Positions 1-9,030 of a stretch of 35,471 nt of DNA are shown one piece after another. The notes beneath the pieces are model-generated. The model ran no database searches. It was not told the DNA's origin and worked only from the letters and a program-made list of their open reading frames with translations. Made by a program: the position numbers and the translations under genes. The DNA is taken from contig NZ_LJYG01000087.1 of the NCBI RefSeq assembly GCF_001440035.1, positions 1 to 35,471 of the forward strand, written 5' to 3'. Within the stretch, counting starts at the first letter, position 1, and each line of letters opens with the position of its first letter. The stretch comes from Bradyrhizobium manausense. GTDB lineage: Bacteria; Pseudomonadota; Alphaproteobacteria; Rhizobiales; Xanthobacteraceae.

Positions 1-122
1 ATCGACGGCCCCCGACATCAGCGCGGGCGCTACCCACTCTTTAATATCGAATGCGGAAATGACTCACAGGCTCTACGATCAGCTGACGCGCCGCCAAGAA
101 GAACAACAGGTGAGGTCACGCC

Positions 123-2342
123 ATGGAAGCTCAGGTCTCAGTCGCGTCGGTTCCTGGCCGTCCATGGTCGCCACCCCCCGACGCCGCCGACATCGTCAAG
201 CGCATCCACGCCATGCTGCATCCACACAACATCGTGCTGGTGGGTGCGACCGATAAGCCGGGCAATTACGCCGAGCGCATCTGGAACAATCTGGTCAAAT
301 ACGGCTTCGAGGGCGGGCTCTACCCTGTCAACGCCAAGCGCGAGAGCATCTGGGGCGTCACGTGCTACAAGGACTTTGCGAGCCTCCCGGAAAAGCCCGA
401 CCATGTTCTCGTGCTGGTGCCCGCGCGCTTTGCCGTGCAGGTGATCCGCGACGCCGCCGCTGCCGGCGCGCGGTCCGCGACCATCGTCACCTCGGGTTTC
501 AGCGAATTGCAGGATGAGGAGAGCCAGAGGCTCGCCGCCGAGTTGCAACAAGCGGTGCGCGAGACGGGGCTCGCCGTCACCGGTCCGAATTGCCTCGGCA
601 ATTTGAGCGCCGGCGAAAAGCTCTTCACCAATATCGACGACCGAACCGTCACCATGGAACAGGGCGCGGTGGCGATCGCCGGGCAGTCGGGCGCCATCGT
701 CATGGCAATCAGGCAGGCGCTGGAAGATCGCGGCGTTGGTGTCGGCTACATGGTGACAACAGGCAACGAGACCGGGCTCGAGACACCGGACCTGATGCGC
801 TATTTCGCCGAGGATCCGACTATCAAGGTGATCGTGGTCTATCTCGAGGGCGTGCGCAATACCAGAGCGTTTCGCGATGCCTGCAAGGCCGCGCGCGCCG
901 CCAGCAAGCCGGTCATCGCGCTCAAGCTCGGGTCATCGGAGGGCGGCCGCGCCGCGGCGATGGCACACACCGGCGCGCTCGCGGGCTCGATCGAGACATT
1001 CGATGCGATTGCAACGCGCGAAGGCGTGATCCGCGTCGCCGGGCTCGACGAGCTGATCGAGACCACCGAATGCTTCGTCCATGCCACCGTGCCCAAGGGC
1101 GACCGGCTCGCGGCGGTGACCCTGTCAGGCGGCAAGCGCGGCATGCTGATCGATGCCTTCTTTGCACAAGGCCTGAATTTCGCGCCGCTCAGCCCGCATG
1201 TCAGCCGCGAGCTCAGCAAGATGCTCGGACCGGGCTCGATCGTGGGCAATCCGCTCGACGCCGGCTTTGCCGCGGTGGTTGATCCCTCCGTCTACATGAA
1301 GTCGATCAAGCTGATGATCGACGATCCCGATATCGACATCGTCATCGTCGACGCCGAGTTTCCAAAGGCGCCGCACGAGCAACGCGAGCGGAACTTGCGC
1401 ATCGTCAACGAGATGGCGGGCCGGGCCGGAAAGCCCGTGATCTATATCAGCGCGATGTCGATCGGCTTCACCGAGTTCACCAAGGACTTGCGCAAGTCGC
1501 TGCCGCATCTGACGGTGATGCAGGGCATGGACCGCGCGGTGACCGCGATCAAATCACTGCTCGCCTATGCGAAACTGCGCAAGGAAGTGCCCGACATCGT
1601 CTCGAGTTCGAAGCCGGCAGCACGCGCCTTGCTGGAGAAGACGCTGAAGTCGGCGCACGGCGCCGCGCTCGACGAAGTCGCGTCGAAGAAGCTTCTGAAG
1701 GCCTATGGCATCCCGGTCTCGAAGGAGGGAATTGCGCAGACCGCCGCAGAAGCCGCGGACATCGCCAGGCAGATCGGCTTTCCGGTCGTGGCAAAGGTCG
1801 TCAGCGCCGAGATCCTGCACAAATCCGACATCGGCGGCGTGGTGCTGAACCTCAACAGCGCGGCCGAGGTGAAGCAGGCGTTCGCTGACATCACCGCGCG
1901 GGTGAACAAGCTAAAGGGCAGGCCGAAACTCGACGGCATCCTGATCGCACAGCAGGTCAAGGCCGATCTCGAGCTCGTCGTCGGCGCCTCGCTGGATGCC
2001 GAGATGGGCCCCGTCGTGCTGTTCGGCACCGGCGGCATCGATATCGAGCTGATGAAGGACGTGGCGCTATCAGGCGCACCGCTCGACCAGGCCGAGGCGC
2101 GGCTTTTGATCGGCCGGACCAAGGCCGGCGTCAAGATGCGCGGCTATCGCGGCAAGCCGGCGCTGCACGAGGCCTCGGCCGTCAAGGCGCTGGTCGGCCT
2201 GTCCAATCTGATTGCGGATGCCGGCGACCGGATTGCCTCGATCGACGTCAATCCGTTCCTGATCAATGCCAGAACCGGGGTCGCGGTCGACGCGCTGATC
2301 GTGCTGAACAATGCCGCCGCCAAACGCGCCGCTGGGCATTGA
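123..2342 (+). CDS. ADP-forming acyl-CoA synthetase (acetate--CoA ligase family), fused alpha/beta
   Basis: A 739-residue protein that should join a carboxylic acid to CoA with ATP, releasing ADP and phosphate, through a phosphohistidine intermediate. The N-terminal third is a CoA-binding Rossmann domain (VLVGATDKPGNYAERI, about residues 35-55). Succinyl-CoA-ligase-like domains follow, with the conserved histidine of AMAHTGALAG at about residue 282. The C-terminal 230 residues are an ATP-grasp domain (FPVVAKVVSAEILHKSDIGG). Fusion of both subunits in one chain is the usual bacterial form. The start is an ATG preceded by AGGTGAGG. Family assignment is firm. The substrate is unknown: acetate, propionate or an aromatic acid are all possible, and no neighbour decides. 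Confidence 0.9.
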   Translation: MEAQVSVASVPGRPWSPPPDAADIVKRIHAMLHPHNIVLVGATDKPGNYAERIWNNLVKYGFEGGLYPVNAKRESIWGVTCYKDFASLPEKPDHVLVLVPARFAVQVIRDAAAAGARSATIVTSGFSELQDEESQRLAAELQQAVRETGLAVTGPNCLGNLSAGEKLFTNIDDRTVTMEQGAVAIAGQSGAIVMAIRQALEDRGVGVGYMVTTGNETGLETPDLMRYFAEDPTIKVIVVYLEGVRNTRAFRDACKAARAASKPVIALKLGSSEGGRAAAMAHTGALAGSIETFDAIATREGVIRVAGLDELIETTECFVHATVPKGDRLAAVTLSGGKRGMLIDAFFAQGLNFAPLSPHVSRELSKMLGPGSIVGNPLDAGFAAVVDPSVYMKSIKLMIDDPDIDIVIVDAEFPKAPHEQRERNLRIVNEMAGRAGKPVIYISAMSIGFTEFTKDLRKSLPHLTVMQGMDRAVTAIKSLLAYAKLRKEVPDIVSSSKPAARALLEKTLKSAHGAALDEVASKKLLKAYGIPVSKEGIAQTAAEAADIARQIGFPVVAKVVSAEILHKSDIGGVVLNLNSAAEVKQAFADITARVNKLKGRPKLDGILIAQQVKADLELVVGASLDAEMGPVVLFGTGGIDIELMKDVALSGAPLDQAEARLLIGRTKAGVKMRGYRGKPALHEASAVKALVGLSNLIADAGDRIASIDVNPFLINARTGVAVDALIVLNNAAAKRAAGH

Positions 2343-2347
2343 ATTCG

Positions 2348-2436
2348 CGTAGGGCGGATTAGCGCCAGCGTAATCCGCCAATTTGCACGCATGTCGGTAG
2401 CAGACGGCGGGTTACGCTTCGCTAACCCGCCCTACG
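2348..2436. repeat. Palindromic intergenic repeat after the acyl-CoA synthetase gene
   Basis: Outer arms CGTAGGGCGG (2348-2357) and CCGCCCTACG (2427-2436) are perfect reverse complements. Between them lie two smaller hairpins, one built on GGATTA/TAATCC and one on GCGGGTTA/TAACCCGC. The nested structure suggests a REP-like element that may also terminate the upstream transcript. It lies just before the MCE gene and overlaps an in-frame upstream extension of that reading frame. Confidence 0.8.
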
Positions 2437-2489
2437 TACCATTGCGGCTCCTTCCAACTCCCCGCTTTGGTCGTAAAATCGCTACCCTA

Positions 2490-3320
2490 ATGGCACGCGC
2501 GAGCAATCTTGTGATCGGAACGGCGACGCTGACGGCGATCGCCGTCGCGTTCGGCGGCCTGCTCGGCGTGCAGAAATGGCGCGCCAGCCAGAGCCGCAGC
2601 CAACTCCGCGTCGTTTTCGAAGGCGGCTCCGCGAGCGGCCTGCGCCGCGGCGGTCCGGTCAATTTCGACGGCGTGCCCGCCGGCCAGATCCTGTCGATCA
2701 AGCTGGAAAGTCCGCGCAAGGTCGTGGCGCTGGTGTCGCTCGACAACACCGCGCCGATCCGCAAGGACACGGTGGCCGGCATCGAGTTCCAGGGCCTCAC
2801 CGGCGTTGCCGCGGTCTCGCTGATCGGCGGTGCCCCGTCGGCGCCACCGGTGCCGCTGGACTCGGACGGCATCCCCGTGCTGACCGCCGATCTCAGCGAC
2901 GCTGAATCCATCGTCGACACGCTGCACAGCGTCGACCGCACCATCGTCAGCAACGCACCTGCGATCAAGGACGGCCTGCGGACGTTCGAAAACTACACAG
3001 CCGATCTCGGCGCCAAGGGCGAGGAGATCGACGCCGTGATGCTCAAGGTCGACACTGCATTTGCCGGCTTCGACAAGGCGGTCTCGAAAATCGAGGGTGC
3101 GGTGCCGGGTTTCGTCGACGGCAAGGCCGACGAGCTATTCGAAAAGGTGAAGGGGCTGCACGAGCTCGCCGACACCATGAAGAAGAAATCGGCAAGCTTC
3201 CTCGAGGAGACCCGTCGCTCGCTGCTCGACGTCAGCGAAGCCGCCAACAAGATGAGCGGGCTGCCTGCGCCCGCTGCGGCCCCGCGCCCGCCACGCAAAC
3301 CGGCGCAGCCGAAGCGATAG
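2490..3320 (+). CDS. MCE (MlaD-like) family lipid-transport protein, orphan
   Basis: A 276-residue protein with one N-terminal membrane segment (about residues 7-27), an MCE domain (about 38-115, including VVFEGGSASGLRRGGPVNFDG), a helical region predicted to form coiled coil (about 130-250) and a proline-rich tail. MCE proteins are inner-membrane-anchored and form periplasmic rings or tubes that move lipids between membranes. The frame stays open upstream to 2391, but that stretch lies in a palindromic repeat, so the ATG at 2490, immediately before the membrane segment, is preferred. No permease or ATPase of an Mla/Mce system lies beside it. It ends 8 bases from the convergent amidase gene. 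Confidence 0.8.
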   Translation: MARASNLVIGTATLTAIAVAFGGLLGVQKWRASQSRSQLRVVFEGGSASGLRRGGPVNFDGVPAGQILSIKLESPRKVVALVSLDNTAPIRKDTVAGIEFQGLTGVAAVSLIGGAPSAPPVPLDSDGIPVLTADLSDAESIVDTLHSVDRTIVSNAPAIKDGLRTFENYTADLGAKGEEIDAVMLKVDTAFAGFDKAVSKIEGAVPGFVDGKADELFEKVKGLHELADTMKKKSASFLEETRRSLLDVSEAANKMSGLPAPAAAPRPPRKPAQPKR

Positions 3321-3328
3321 GTCTACCC

Positions 3329-4369
3329 CTAATAGTTGCTCGGCGCGCCCTCGTTCGGGATGCCGTCGATTGGGCATTCGGCGGTGCCCGGCGTGGCGCG
3401 CGTCATGGCCTCGACCATGTCGCGGGTACCCTCGGGGTCCTTGATCCAGTTCTTGTAGAAATCATACGGGCAGGCCGCGACGCCGCGCGGGCTGTCGCCG
3501 GAATTGATCATGCCGGTGTAGCCGCGATGGACCAGCTTGTAGAGATGGTTCTGCGACTGGCCGTTGCGGCGCGCATCGCGGATCAGGTGTTTCGAGAGCT
3601 GGGCGTATTGGATGCCGTAATCCTCCTCGCCACACTCGCCGAGCGTACGGCCATCGAAGCCGATGATCGCGGAATGGCCGAAATACGAATACACGCCGTC
3701 GAAGCCGGCGGCGTTGGCGACCGCGACATAGACATTGTTGGCCCAGGCCATCGCCTTGGAGATCATGACCTGCTGCTCCTTGGCCGGGTACATGTAGCCC
3801 TGGCAGCGCACGATCAGCTCGGCGCCCTTCATGGCGCAGTCGCGCCAGATCTCCGGATAATTGCCGTCGTCGCAAATGATCAGGCTGACCTTGAGGCCTT
3901 TCGGGCCTTCGGAGACATAGGTGCAATTGCCGGGATACCAGCCTTCGATCGGCACCCACGGCATGATCTTGCGATATTTCTGCACGATCTCGCCCTTGTC
4001 GTTCATCAGGATCAGCGTGTTGTAGGGCGACTTATGCGGATGCTCCTCGTGGCGCTCGCCGGTCAGCGAGAACACGCCCCACACTTTCGCCCTGCGGCAA
4101 GCCTCGGCGAAGATCGCGGTTTCCTCGCCCGGCACCATGGACGCCGTCTCGTACATCTCCTTGGAGTCGTACATGATGCCTTGGGTGGAATACTCAGGAA
4201 AGATCACGAGATCCATACCGGGCAGGCCGACCTTCATGCCGACGATCATGTCGGCGATCTTGCGGGCGTTGTCGAGCACCTCGGCCTTGGTGTGCAGGCG
4301 GGGCATCTTGTAGTTGACCACTGCGACGCCGACGGTGTCGTTGCTGCTGGAAATATCGCCGTGAAGCAT
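3329..4369 (-). CDS. amiE: Aliphatic amidase (acylamide amidohydrolase)
   Basis: Hydrolyses short aliphatic amides such as acetamide, propionamide or acrylamide to the acid and ammonia, in the cytoplasm. The 346 residues match the length and recalled sequence of Pseudomonas aeruginosa AmiE almost throughout, beginning [19 protein letters not shown]. Nitrilase-superfamily catalytic residues are present: Glu59 (FPEYS), the lysine of KYRKIMPW (about 134), the glutamate of PIEGWYPG (about 142) and the cysteine of [10 protein letters not shown] (about 166). It is the last gene of the - strand operon, 43 bases after fmdB. Together with formamidase it would turn imported amides into ammonia plus formate or acetate. 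Confidence 0.96.
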   Translation of the reverse strand: MLHGDISSSNDTVGVAVVNYKMPRLHTKAEVLDNARKIADMIVGMKVGLPGMDLVIFPEYSTQGIMYDSKEMYETASMVPGEETAIFAEACRRAKVWGVFSLTGERHEEHPHKSPYNTLILMNDKGEIVQKYRKIMPWVPIEGWYPGNCTYVSEGPKGLKVSLIICDDGNYPEIWRDCAMKGAELIVRCQGYMYPAKEQQVMISKAMAWANNVYVAVANAAGFDGVYSYFGHSAIIGFDGRTLGECGEEDYGIQYAQLSKHLIRDARRNGQSQNHLYKLVHRGYTGMINSGDSPRGVAACPYDFYKNWIKDPEGTRDMVEAMTRATPGTAECPIDGIPNEGAPSNY

Positions 4370-4412
4370 GTTGAGCGCTCCTGTACTTTATTTGATTGAT
4401 GTTGGCGTGGCG

Positions 4413-4787
4413 TTAGTGGCTGATCATCCATGGCCGCGCGGTGGGAAAGCCCTTGGCGCCGCTCTTGGTCTTGGTCACCAGCCGCGCCGGCTTCTTGTCC
4501 GTGGAGCTCTTGTCCTTCACGGTCCTGCCCGACGAGCAGCAGCCGCAACCGGGGCCATGCGAGGCCTTGTATTGCGCGAGCGTTTGTGGCGCATGCGAGC
4601 TGCGCTCGTTGACGGCGTGGGCCTTGCGCTTGTCCGCCGGCATGCAGAAGAAATTCGGCGCGGTCAGGATCACGCGCGGCGCCGATGCCTCGCAATGCGG
4701 GCAGTTTTGCGGATCGTCGCACTCCGCCATCGGGCGGAGGTCCTTGAAAGGTCCGCAGTCGTCACAGAGATATTCGTAGACCGGCAT
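4413..4787 (-). CDS. fmdB: FmdB-type zinc-ribbon protein of the amide operon
   Basis: A 124-residue protein starting MPVYEYLCDDCG, the hallmark of the FmdB family. It has one CxxC knuckle near the start (CDDC) and another at CPHC, which together can bind zinc. A cysteine cluster (GPGCGCCSSG) follows near residue 80, then a basic, disordered tail. In Methylophilus methylotrophus FmdB lies beside formamidase and is described as a regulatory protein. Here it sits between formamidase and amidase, consistent with that role. The molecular function is not proven, and metal delivery or assembly of an amidase is an alternative. Confidence 0.88.
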   Translation of the reverse strand: MPVYEYLCDDCGPFKDLRPMAECDDPQNCPHCEASAPRVILTAPNFFCMPADKRKAHAVNERSSHAPQTLAQYKASHGPGCGCCSSGRTVKDKSSTDKKPARLVTKTKSGAKGFPTARPWMISH

Positions 4788-4816
4788 CGTGTTGTCCTTC
4801 GTGTTCTTTGATCCGC

Positions 4817-4945
4817 CATCCTGAGGCGCTCTGGATGGGGCGCGTTGCGCCTGATCTAGAGCCTCGAAGGATGTACGGCCGAGATGCAGCCGAGCCGTCG
4901 TCCTTCGGGGCTCGCCTCGCCTTGCAAGGCGAGCACCTCAGGATG
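4817..4945. repeat. Palindromic repeat between fmdA and fmdB
   Basis: Terminal arms CATCCTGAGG (4817-4826) and CCTCAGGATG (4936-4945) are exact reverse complements, with inner pairing such as GCTCGCC/GGCGAGC. This is a dispersed intergenic element type common in Bradyrhizobium. It fills most of the 177-base gap inside the amide operon, so the transcript would carry a large hairpin here. Confidence 0.8.
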
Positions 4946-4964
4946 ACGGGGATAGAACGCACGA

Positions 4965-6194
4965 TCATTTGTCCGGCGAGATCGGCATCTTGATATCGCC
5001 GGTGATGTGCTTGATCGGGCCCGCCGCCGAAGGCATCACGTCGAAGTCGAAGATCTCGGTCGGCAGCCACAGGGTGGCGCAGGCGTTGGGCACGTCGACC
5101 ACGCCGGAGATGTGGCCCTGGCACGGCGCGGTGCCGAGGATCGAATAGGCCTGGGCGCCGGAGTAGCCGAACTTCTTCAGATACTCGATGGCGTTGAGAC
5201 AGGCCTGGCGATAGGCGATGTGGACATCGAGATAATGCTGCTTGCCGGCCTCGTCGACCGAGATGCCTTCGAAGATCAGATAGTCCTTGTAGTTCGGCGT
5301 GATCGGCGACGGCTTGAAGATCGGGTTCTTGATGCCGTATTTCGACATGCCGTCCTTGATCACCTCGACCTTGAGATGCAGCCAGCCGGCCATCTCGATC
5401 GCACCGCAGAAGGTGATCTCGCCATCGCCCTGGCTGAAATGCAGATCGCCCATGGAGAGACCCGCGCCGGGCACGTAGACCGGGAAGTAGATCTTCGAGC
5501 CGCGCGAGAGATCCTTGATGTCGCAATTGCCGCCATGCTCGCGCGGCGGCACGGTGCGCGCACCCTCGGCGCCGATCTTGGCCTTGACGTCGCCCTTGGC
5601 ACGGCCGCCATGGGCGGTCGCCGCGAATGGCGGGTTGGCCAGACCAGGCACGCGAGTCGGGTTGGTCGAGATCAGCTCGGCCTCGCGCTTGTTCCAGGTC
5701 TCCAGCATCTTCGGATCGGGCAGGCAGCCGATCAGGCCGGGGTGGATGAGCCCTGCGAAATTCACGCCGGGCACGTGGCGCGATGAGGTGTAGAGGCCCT
5801 TGATGTCCCAGATCGACTTTTGCGCCAGCGGGAAATGGTCGGTCAGGAAGCCGCCGCCATTCTGCTTGGAGAAGAAGCCGTTGAAGCCCCAGAGACTCTC
5901 CTTCATCGGGCCGACGTCGAGCAGGTCAACAACCAGGAGATCGCCGGGTTCGGCGCCCTTGACGCCGATCGGACCGGACAGGAAGTGCACAATCGACAGG
6001 TCGATGTCGCGCACGTCGTCGGCGGAATCGTTGTTCTTGATGAAGCCGCCGGTCCAGTCATAGGTCTCGATGATGAAATCGTCGCCGGGATTGACCCAGG
6101 CCACGATCGGGATGTCTGGGTGCCAGCGATTGTGCACCATGTCATTTTCGTAAGCCGACTTGGTGAGATCGACCTTGATCAGTGTCTCTGGCAT
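4965..6194 (-). CDS. fmdA: Formamidase (acetamidase/formamidase family)
   Basis: Hydrolyses formamide to formate and ammonia. The 409-residue length and the start MPETLIKVDLTKSAYEND fit FmdA of Methylophilus methylotrophus (about 407 residues). Visible family features include HNRWHPDIP, a glycine-rich FNGFFSKQNGGGFLTDHFP, VPGVNFAGLIHPGLIG, HGGNCDIKDLSRGSK and GDLHFSQGDGE, the last with a His and acids likely to bind metal. The ATG is preceded by GGGGAG at good spacing. It lies 27 bases downstream of urtE, so co-transcription with the transporter is likely. Ammonia is the probable benefit; formate could be oxidised elsewhere. Confidence 0.95.
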   Translation of the reverse strand: MPETLIKVDLTKSAYENDMVHNRWHPDIPIVAWVNPGDDFIIETYDWTGGFIKNNDSADDVRDIDLSIVHFLSGPIGVKGAEPGDLLVVDLLDVGPMKESLWGFNGFFSKQNGGGFLTDHFPLAQKSIWDIKGLYTSSRHVPGVNFAGLIHPGLIGCLPDPKMLETWNKREAELISTNPTRVPGLANPPFAATAHGGRAKGDVKAKIGAEGARTVPPREHGGNCDIKDLSRGSKIYFPVYVPGAGLSMGDLHFSQGDGEITFCGAIEMAGWLHLKVEVIKDGMSKYGIKNPIFKPSPITPNYKDYLIFEGISVDEAGKQHYLDVHIAYRQACLNAIEYLKKFGYSGAQAYSILGTAPCQGHISGVVDVPNACATLWLPTEIFDFDVMPSAAGPIKHITGDIKMPISPDK

Positions 6195-6221
6195 CGAGAT
6201 GCTCCCCTTTACTACGGTTGG

Positions 6222-6911
6222 TTAGACGGACAGATATTTCGAGACCTGCGCGGCATCGACGGCATCGCGCGGGTCGTCACGCACGATCTCGCCGTTCTCG
6301 ATCACCAGCACGCGGTCGGCGATATCGAGCGCGAAGCTCAGGACCTGCTCGGAGACGACGATCGACAGCCCCTTTTCGTCGCGGATGCGTTTCAGCGTCC
6401 GCGCCATGTCCTTGATGATCGACGGCTGGATGCCTTCGGTCGGCTCGTCGAGCAGCAGCACCTTCGGCTTGGTCGCGAGCGCCCGCGCAATCGCGAGCTG
6501 CTGTTGCTGACCGCCGGAGAGATTGCCGCCGCGGCGGCCCTTCATCTCCAGCAGCACCGGAAACAGCTCATAGATGTCGCCTGGCACTTCCGATCCGCCG
6601 GAGACGACGAGGCCGGTCTCGATGTTTTCCTTCACCGTCATGGTGGAGAAGATCATGCGGCCCTGCGGCACATAAGCGAGGCCCTTGGCGACGCGCTCAT
6701 AACTCGGCAGACCGCCGAGTTCCGCGCCGTCCATGGTCACCGAGCCGCTTCTGGCCGGCAGGATGCCCATCAGCGATTTCATCAGCGTGGTCTTGCCCAT
6801 GCCGTTGCGGCCCATGATCGCAACGATCTCGTTGGGCGCGACCTTGACGTTGAGCCCATGCAGCACCTCGCTTTGGCCGTAGGCGACGTGAAGATCGGAA
6901 ATTGCCAGCAT
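6222..6911 (-). CDS. urtE: Urea/short-amide ABC transporter ATP-binding protein UrtE
   Basis: A 229-residue LivF-like ATPase of a branched-chain-type importer. Walker A is GRNGMGKTT, the Q-loop lies in AYVPQGRMIF, the signature is LSGGQQQQLAIARAL, Walker B is VLLLDEPTEG and a switch-type residue sits in VVSEQ (the LivF/UrtE group lacks the usual His). The phrase DEPTEGIQPSII is typical of UrtE. It follows urtD after 192 bases that contain a palindromic repeat, and precedes fmdA. It energises import in the cytoplasm together with UrtD. Confidence 0.93.
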   Translation of the reverse strand: MLAISDLHVAYGQSEVLHGLNVKVAPNEIVAIMGRNGMGKTTLMKSLMGILPARSGSVTMDGAELGGLPSYERVAKGLAYVPQGRMIFSTMTVKENIETGLVVSGGSEVPGDIYELFPVLLEMKGRRGGNLSGGQQQQLAIARALATKPKVLLLDEPTEGIQPSIIKDMARTLKRIRDEKGLSIVVSEQVLSFALDIADRVLVIENGEIVRDDPRDAVDAAQVSKYLSV

Positions 6912-6937
6912 CGTCGTGCTCCTAGGCTCGGTGTTCC

Positions 6938-7064
6938 TTCACCTCTCCCCACCGGGGAGAGGTCGCTTCGAAGGCGCGGGTGAGGGGGTGCAGGTCCCCC
7001 GAGAGAGCGGAACCCCTCACCCGAATTGCTGCGCAATTCGACCTCTCCCTACGGGAGAGGTGAA
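6938..7064. repeat. Palindromic repeat between urtD and urtE
   Basis: Terminal arms TTCACCTCTCCC (6938-6949) and GGGAGAGGTGAA (7053-7064) are exact reverse complements. A second pair, GGGTGAGGGG (6978-6987) and CCCCTCACCC (7013-7022), nests inside, giving a cruciform-like design. It lies within the importer operon rather than at its end. Confidence 0.82.
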
Positions 7065-7103
7065 CCGTCATTGCCGCAACAGACTCGACCAACTTCATCA
7101 TCG

Positions 7104-7859
7104 TCAGTGCCCCAGATACACTTCGATGACCTTGGGATCGTTCTGCACTTTCTCCATGGTCCCCTCGGAGAGGATCTGGCCCTGGTGCAGCACGGTGACC
7201 TTGTGCGCGATGTCCTCGACGAACTTCATGTCGTGTTCGATCACCAGCACCGAACGGTTCTTGATGATGCGGTTGAGCAGCTCGGCGGTCTTGGCACGCT
7301 CGGACACGCTCATGCCGGCGACGGGCTCGTCCAGCATCAAGAGGTCCGGATCCTGAATCAGGAGCATGCCGATCTCGAGCCATTGCTTCTGACCGTGGCT
7401 GAGCAGGTCGGCGCTCATGTTCAGCTTGTCCTTCAGGAAGATCATCTCGGCGACCTCGTGGACGCGATCACGTACGGCGGCATCGCGGGTGAAGGTCAGC
7501 GCGCCGAACACCGAGCGTCCACGCGGATAGGAGATCTCCAGATTCTCGAACACCGTGAGATCGTCGTAGATCGACGGGTTCTGGAATTTGCGCCCGACAC
7601 CGGCCTTGACGATCTCGTTCTCCTTCATCCGCGTCAGCTCCTTGCCGCGGAACTGGATCGAGCCTGAGGTCGCTTTGGTCTTGCCGCAGATCAGGTCGAG
7701 CACGGTGGTCTTGCCGGCACCGTTCGGGCCGATGATGACGCGGATCTCGTTTTCGTCGACATAGAAGGAGAGATCGTTGACTGCCTTGAAGCCGTCGAAC
7801 GAGACAGTGAGAGCTTCGACCGCGAGTAGAAATTCCTTGGGCTGGTGTCCTATGAGCAT
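7104..7859 (-). CDS. urtD: Urea/short-amide ABC transporter ATP-binding protein UrtD
   Basis: A 251-residue LivG-like ATPase. Walker A is GPNGAGKTT, Walker B is LLMLDEPVAGM and the switch His is in VIEHDMKFVE. The signature reads LSHGQKQWLEIG, the variant typical of UrtD. It pairs with UrtE to drive the importer. The gene starts 10 bases after the urtC stop, so it belongs to the same transcript. Confidence 0.93.
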   Translation of the reverse strand: MLIGHQPKEFLLAVEALTVSFDGFKAVNDLSFYVDENEIRVIIGPNGAGKTTVLDLICGKTKATSGSIQFRGKELTRMKENEIVKAGVGRKFQNPSIYDDLTVFENLEISYPRGRSVFGALTFTRDAAVRDRVHEVAEMIFLKDKLNMSADLLSHGQKQWLEIGMLLIQDPDLLMLDEPVAGMSVSERAKTAELLNRIIKNRSVLVIEHDMKFVEDIAHKVTVLHQGQILSEGTMEKVQNDPKVIEVYLGH

Positions 7860-7869
7860 GATGATCTCC

Positions 7870-9012
7870 TCACTCCGCCGGGGCGCCGTCGGCGACCGAG
7901 CCGTCCGTCCAGCCTTCGGGCTTGGGTTTGCGCGAGGCGATCAAGCGCTCGATGCGCGGCTGCACGTAGTCGCCCCAGATCCCGGCAAGACCGTTCGGGA
8001 ATGCGAGCACCACGGCAATGAACAGACCGCCGAGACCGAACAGCCACAATTCGGGGAAGGTTTCCGACAGGCTGGTCTTGGCGAAGTTCACCAGCAGCGT
8101 GCCGTAGATCGCACCCAGGATCGACAGCCGGCCGCCGACCGCGGTGTAGATCACCATTTCGATCGAGGGCACGATGCCGACGAAGGACGGCGACATGAAG
8201 CCGACATTGAGCGCGAACATGGCGCCGCCGACAGCGGCGAACACAGCGGCGATGCAGAAGGCGAAGATCTTGAAATTGGCGACGCTGTAGCCGGAGAACC
8301 TGACCCGGTCCTCCTTCTCGCGCATCGCGACCAGAATGCGCCCGAGCTTGGAGTGCCGGACGAACTGCGCGATCATGATGCAGACGAACAGGCAGCCGAC
8401 CTCGAAGAAGTACAGCGCGATCTTGGCGTGATCGGGCCGGATGTCCCATCCTTTCAGGGTGCGCAAATCGGTCATGCCGTTGATGCCGCCGGTGTAGCCC
8501 TGCTGGCCCACGATCAGGATGGTGAGGATGGCCGCAACCGCCTGGGTGATGATGGCGAAGTAGGTGCCGCCGACGCGGCGCTTGAACATCGCGGTGCCGA
8601 TGATCAATGCGAAGATGCCGGGCACCAGGACAATGGCCGCGACGGTGAAGGTGAGGCTGTGGAACGGCTTCCAGAAGAACGGCAGCGCGGTCAGCTGATT
8701 CCAGTCCATGAAATCAGGGATACCCGGCGTCGACTGGATCTTGGTGTTCTCCACGCTCGAGGCTTCGAGCTTGAGGAACATCGCCATGCAGTAGCCGCCG
8801 AGCCCGAAGAACACGCCCTGGCCGAGGCTCAAGATGCCGCCATAGCCCCAGCAGATGACAAGGCCCAGCGCAACGAAGGCGTAGGTCAGGTACTTTGCGA
8901 CCAGGTTGAGCCTGAAGACATCGAGCGTGAGCGGCAACACCGCGACCAGGAACACCGCGAGCACCAGAATTCCGATCAACTCTGATCGATTGAAGAACCT
9001 GTTGTCGGTCAT
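7870..9012 (-). CDS. urtC: Urea/short-amide ABC transporter permease UrtC
   Basis: A 380-residue LivM-type inner-membrane permease with about ten hydrophobic segments. It contains YGGILSLGQGVFFGLGGYCMA, the N-terminal hallmark of this family, and a coupling region around SKLGRILVAMREKEDRVRFSGY that would contact the ATPases. The length is usual for UrtC. It lies 18 bases after urtB. The short charged C-terminus (residues 355-380) faces the cytoplasm by prediction. Confidence 0.93.
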   Translation of the reverse strand: MTDNRFFNRSELIGILVLAVFLVAVLPLTLDVFRLNLVAKYLTYAFVALGLVICWGYGGILSLGQGVFFGLGGYCMAMFLKLEASSVENTKIQSTPGIPDFMDWNQLTALPFFWKPFHSLTFTVAAIVLVPGIFALIIGTAMFKRRVGGTYFAIITQAVAAILTILIVGQQGYTGGINGMTDLRTLKGWDIRPDHAKIALYFFEVGCLFVCIMIAQFVRHSKLGRILVAMREKEDRVRFSGYSVANFKIFAFCIAAVFAAVGGAMFALNVGFMSPSFVGIVPSIEMVIYTAVGGRLSILGAIYGTLLVNFAKTSLSETFPELWLFGLGGLFIAVVLAFPNGLAGIWGDYVQPRIERLIASRKPKPEGWTDGSVADGAPAE

Positions 9013-9030
9013 TGCATCAGCCTCACATTC

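Noticed and set aside
1..122. Start of the window before the acyl-CoA synthetase gene
   Set aside because: A short frame at 59-256 overlaps the real gene in another frame and has Arg-rich shadow composition; nothing beyond the ribosome site near 111 is supported.
3527..4399. 290-residue + strand frame opposite amiE
   Set aside because: AmiE is unmistakable on the other strand; this frame is its shadow.
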